Shown here: piece after piece, positions 61,370 to 64,000 of the stretch
Numbering within the stretch: position 1 is the stretch's first letter
How the letters are laid out: every line of letters starts with the position of its first letter
From: Tachinus rufipes
Lineage: Eukaryota; Arthropoda; Insecta; Coleoptera; Staphylinidae
Direction: 5' to 3'
Assembly (NCBI GenBank): GCA_963932245.1
Contig: OZ010746.1
Span: 102,845,066-102,909,065, forward strand
Length of the DNA stretch: 64,000 nucleotides
Position numbers and translations under genes: made by a program
Notes under the pieces: generated by a model
Seen by the model: the letters and a program-made list of their open reading frames with translations, nothing else
Database searches by the model: none
Told to the model about the DNA's origin: nothing

Positions 61370-64000
61370 AAATTTTATTGGATTTTGACAAAATTTGTTA
61401 GAATTGAAGTTGCATGTGTACTAAATATGTGTAGCAATATTGAAGTTGCTACCTATAAAATTAGTTGCTACAATTTGCTTCTAATTAAAAATTTCAAACC
61501 AAGTCATCGTTTTAACTTGAATACTTGGATTTTGACGAAATTTGTTAGAATTTAGGTTAGATATGTACTAAATAAGTGTAGCAGTTTTAAAGTTGCTATC
61601 TGTAAAATTAGTTGCTACAATTTGCTCCTAAAGAAGTCGTTACGTTCTAATTTCCAAGTAAGTCATTGTTTTAACTTGAATAATTTTATTGTTAACCTTT
61701 GGATTTTGACCAGATTTGTTAAAATTGAGGTTAGATATGTACTCAATATGTGTAGCAATTTTGAAGTTGCTATATGTAAAATTAGTTGCTACAATTTGTT
61801 CCTAAAGAAGTCGTTACGTTAGTAATTTCGAAGTAAGTTATTGTTTTAACTTGAATAATTTTGTTGTTAACTTTTGGATTTTGACCAAATTTGTTAAAAT
61901 TAAGGTTAGATATGTACTCAATATGTGTAGCAGTTTTAAAGTAGCTATATGTAAAATTAGTTGCTACAATTTGCTCCTATAAAGGTCGTTACGTTAGTAA
62001 TTTCCAAGTAAGTCATTGTTTTAACTTGAATAATTTTATTGTTAACCTTTTAATTTTGACCAGATTTGTTAAAATTAAGGTTAGATATGTACTTAATATG
62101 CGTAGCAATTTTGAAGTTGCTATCTGTAAAATTAGTAGCTACAATTTGCTCTTAAAGAAGTCGTTACGTTAGTAATTTCGAAGAAAGTCATTGTTTTAAC
62201 TTGAATAATTTTGTTGTTAACATTTGGATTTTAACCAGATTTGTTAAAATTGAGGTTAGATAAGTACTCAATATGTGTAGCATTTTTGAAGTTGCTATCT
62301 GTAAAATTAGTTGCTTCAATTTGCTCCTAAAGAAGTCGTTACGTTAGTAATTTCTAAGTAAGTTATTGTTTTAACTTGAATAATTTTATTGTTAACCTTT
62401 GGATTTTGATCAGATTTTGTTAAATATAGGTTAGATATGTACTCAAAATGTATAGCAATTTTGAAGTTGCTATCTGTAAAATTAGTTGTTACAATTTGCT
62501 CCTATAGAGGTCGTTACGTTAGTAATTTCCAAGTAAGTCATTGTTTTAACTTGAATAATTTCATTGTTAATCTTAGGATTTTGATCAGATTTGTTAAAAT
62601 TTTGGTTAGATATGTACTCAATATGTATAGCAGTTTTGAAGTTGCTATCTGTAAAATTAGTTGCTACAATTTGCTCCTAAAGAAGTCCTTACGTTAGTAA
62701 TTTCGTAGTAAGTCATTGTTTTAACTTGAATATATTTGTTGTTAACATTTGGATTTTGACCAGATTTGTTAAAATTGAAGTTAGATATGTACTTAATATG
62801 TGTAGCAATTTTGAAGTTGCTATATGTCAAATTAGTTGCTACAATTTGCTCCTATAGAGGTCGTTACGTTAGTAATTTCCAAGTAAGTCATTGTTTTAAC
62901 TTAAATAATTTTGTTGTTAACTTTTGAATTTTGACCGGATTTGTTAAAATTGAGGTTAGATATGTACTCAATATGTGTAGCAATTTTGAAAATGCTTTAT
63001 GTAAAATTAGTTGCTACAATTTGCTTCTAAAGAGGTCTTTACGTTAGTAATTTCTAAGTAAGTCATTGTTTTAACTTGAATAATTTTGTTGTTAACATTT
63101 GGATTTTGATCAAATTTGTTAAAATTGAGGTTAGATATGTACTCAATATGTGTAGCAATTTTGAAGTTGCTATCTGTAAAATTAGTAGCAACAATTTGCT
63201 CTTAAAGAAGTCGTTACGTTAGTAATTTCGAAGTAAGTCATTGTTTTAACTTGAATAATTTTGTTCTTAACATTTGGATTTTGACCAGATTTGTTAAAAT
63301 TGAGGTTAGATATGTACTTAATATGTGTAGCAATTTTGAAGTTGCTATCTGTAAAATTAGTTGCTACAATTTGCTCCTATAGAGGTTGTTACGTTAGTAA
63401 TTTCTAAGTAAGTCATTGTTTTAACTTGAATAATTTTATTGTTAACCCTTGGATTTTGACCAAATTTGTTAAAATTGAGGTTAGATATGTACTCAATATG
63501 TGTAGCAATTTTAAAGTTGCTATATGTCAAATTAGTTGCTACAATTTGCACCTAAAGAGGTCGTTACGTTAGTAATTTCCAAGTAAGTCATTGTTTTAAC
63601 TTGAATAATTATATTGTTAACCTTTGGATTTTGACCAGATTTGTTAAAATTGAGGTTAGATATGTACTCAATATGTGTAGCAATTTTGAAAATGCTTTAT
63701 GTAAAATTAGTTGCTACAATTTGCTTCTAAAGAGGTCGTTACGTTAGTAATTTCTAAGTAAGTCATTGTTTTAACTTGAATAATTTTGTTGTTTACGTTT
63801 GGATTTTGACCAGATTTGTTAAAAATGAGGTTAGATATGTACTTAATATGTGTAGCAATTTTGAACTTGCTTTCTGTAAAATTAGTTGTTACAATTTGCT
63901 TCTATAGAGGTCGTTACGTTAGTAATTTCCAAGTAAGTCATTGTTTTAACTTGAATAATTATATTGTTAACCTTTGGATTTTGACCAGATTTGTTAAAAT
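61370..64000. repeat. 175 bp satellite array (family F), open at window end
   Basis: GTTACGTTAGTAATTT recurs at 61813, 61988, 62163, 62338 and 62513, an exact 175 bp period, for about 15 copies to the window edge. Conserved words are GAGGTTAGATATGTACTCAA, TATGTGTAGCAATTTTGAAG, TTGCTATCTGTAAAATTAGT, AAGTCATTGTTTTAACTTGA and TTTGGATTTTGACCAGATTT. Copies are much more uniform than in the 34 kb array. The first units, to about 61600, are more diverged, as expected at an array edge. The three small open frames here are satellite words. Confidence 0.95.

Overview
This 64 kb window is AT-rich eukaryotic DNA, almost certainly from an insect. The evidence is one well-supported spliced coding exon for short neuropeptide F (sNPF, an arthropod-type RLRFamide precursor), two decayed mariner transposons, one solo LTR, and very large amounts of tandem repeat. 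A beetle would fit this repeat-rich architecture, but that is inference only. There are no bacterial-type genes, operons, rRNAs, tRNAs or CRISPR arrays. Almost every open frame of 60-100 codons is a chance frame inside A/T-rich satellite DNA.

Layout. 1-2100 is an island of non-repetitive DNA holding a candidate first exon with a splice donor (1934-1984, +). 2100-3055 is a ~162 bp tandem repeat. 3056-8790 is a 172 bp satellite, interrupted by a complete 373 bp solo LTR (6323-6695, minus orientation, ATGT target duplication). 8791-11270 is a unique island with the sNPF exon (9725-9867, minus) and, just downstream of it in the predicted intron, a 40 bp inverted repeat. 11275-11870 is a ~111 bp repeat of hairpin-like units, most carrying a GGGTGGGTGGG(C/T)GGG-type G-quadruplex motif. 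11940-14760 is a ~300 bp repeat studded with CCGGCC boxes. 14810-20640 is a 175 bp satellite containing a 1574 bp tandem duplication. 20640-21850 is a ~170 bp satellite. 21850-23290 is a unique island with small hairpins and a TATA box. 23290-24540 holds one inverted monomer of the previous family and a ~161 bp satellite. 24540-58660 is one enormous array whose ~175 bp unit is a dimer of a ~72 and a ~103 bp half. This array carries higher-order repeats of about 6.2 kb and 5.25 kb, a poly-G sub-family, a 200 bp retroposed insert, a 60 bp insert with an (AT)n tail, and two mariner remnants. 58660-61350 is mostly unique, but at 59600-60160 it holds the same G-rich hairpin family as 11.3 kb, in the opposite orientation. 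61370 to the end is another 175 bp satellite.

The most striking pattern is that at least six distinguishable arrays keep a ~160-175 bp period (roughly one nucleosome repeat). Several of them also align to one another over about 75 bp around a core, ATAAAACAAAAACYAATCG, followed by an A/T-rich ATTTNAATNAAATTTG-like stretch. They look like one satellite superfamily that diverged and re-amplified in blocks around, and presumably within the introns of, a neuropeptide gene. All statements come from reading the sequence by eye. Repeat boundaries are good to about 20-50 bp unless a precise junction is described.
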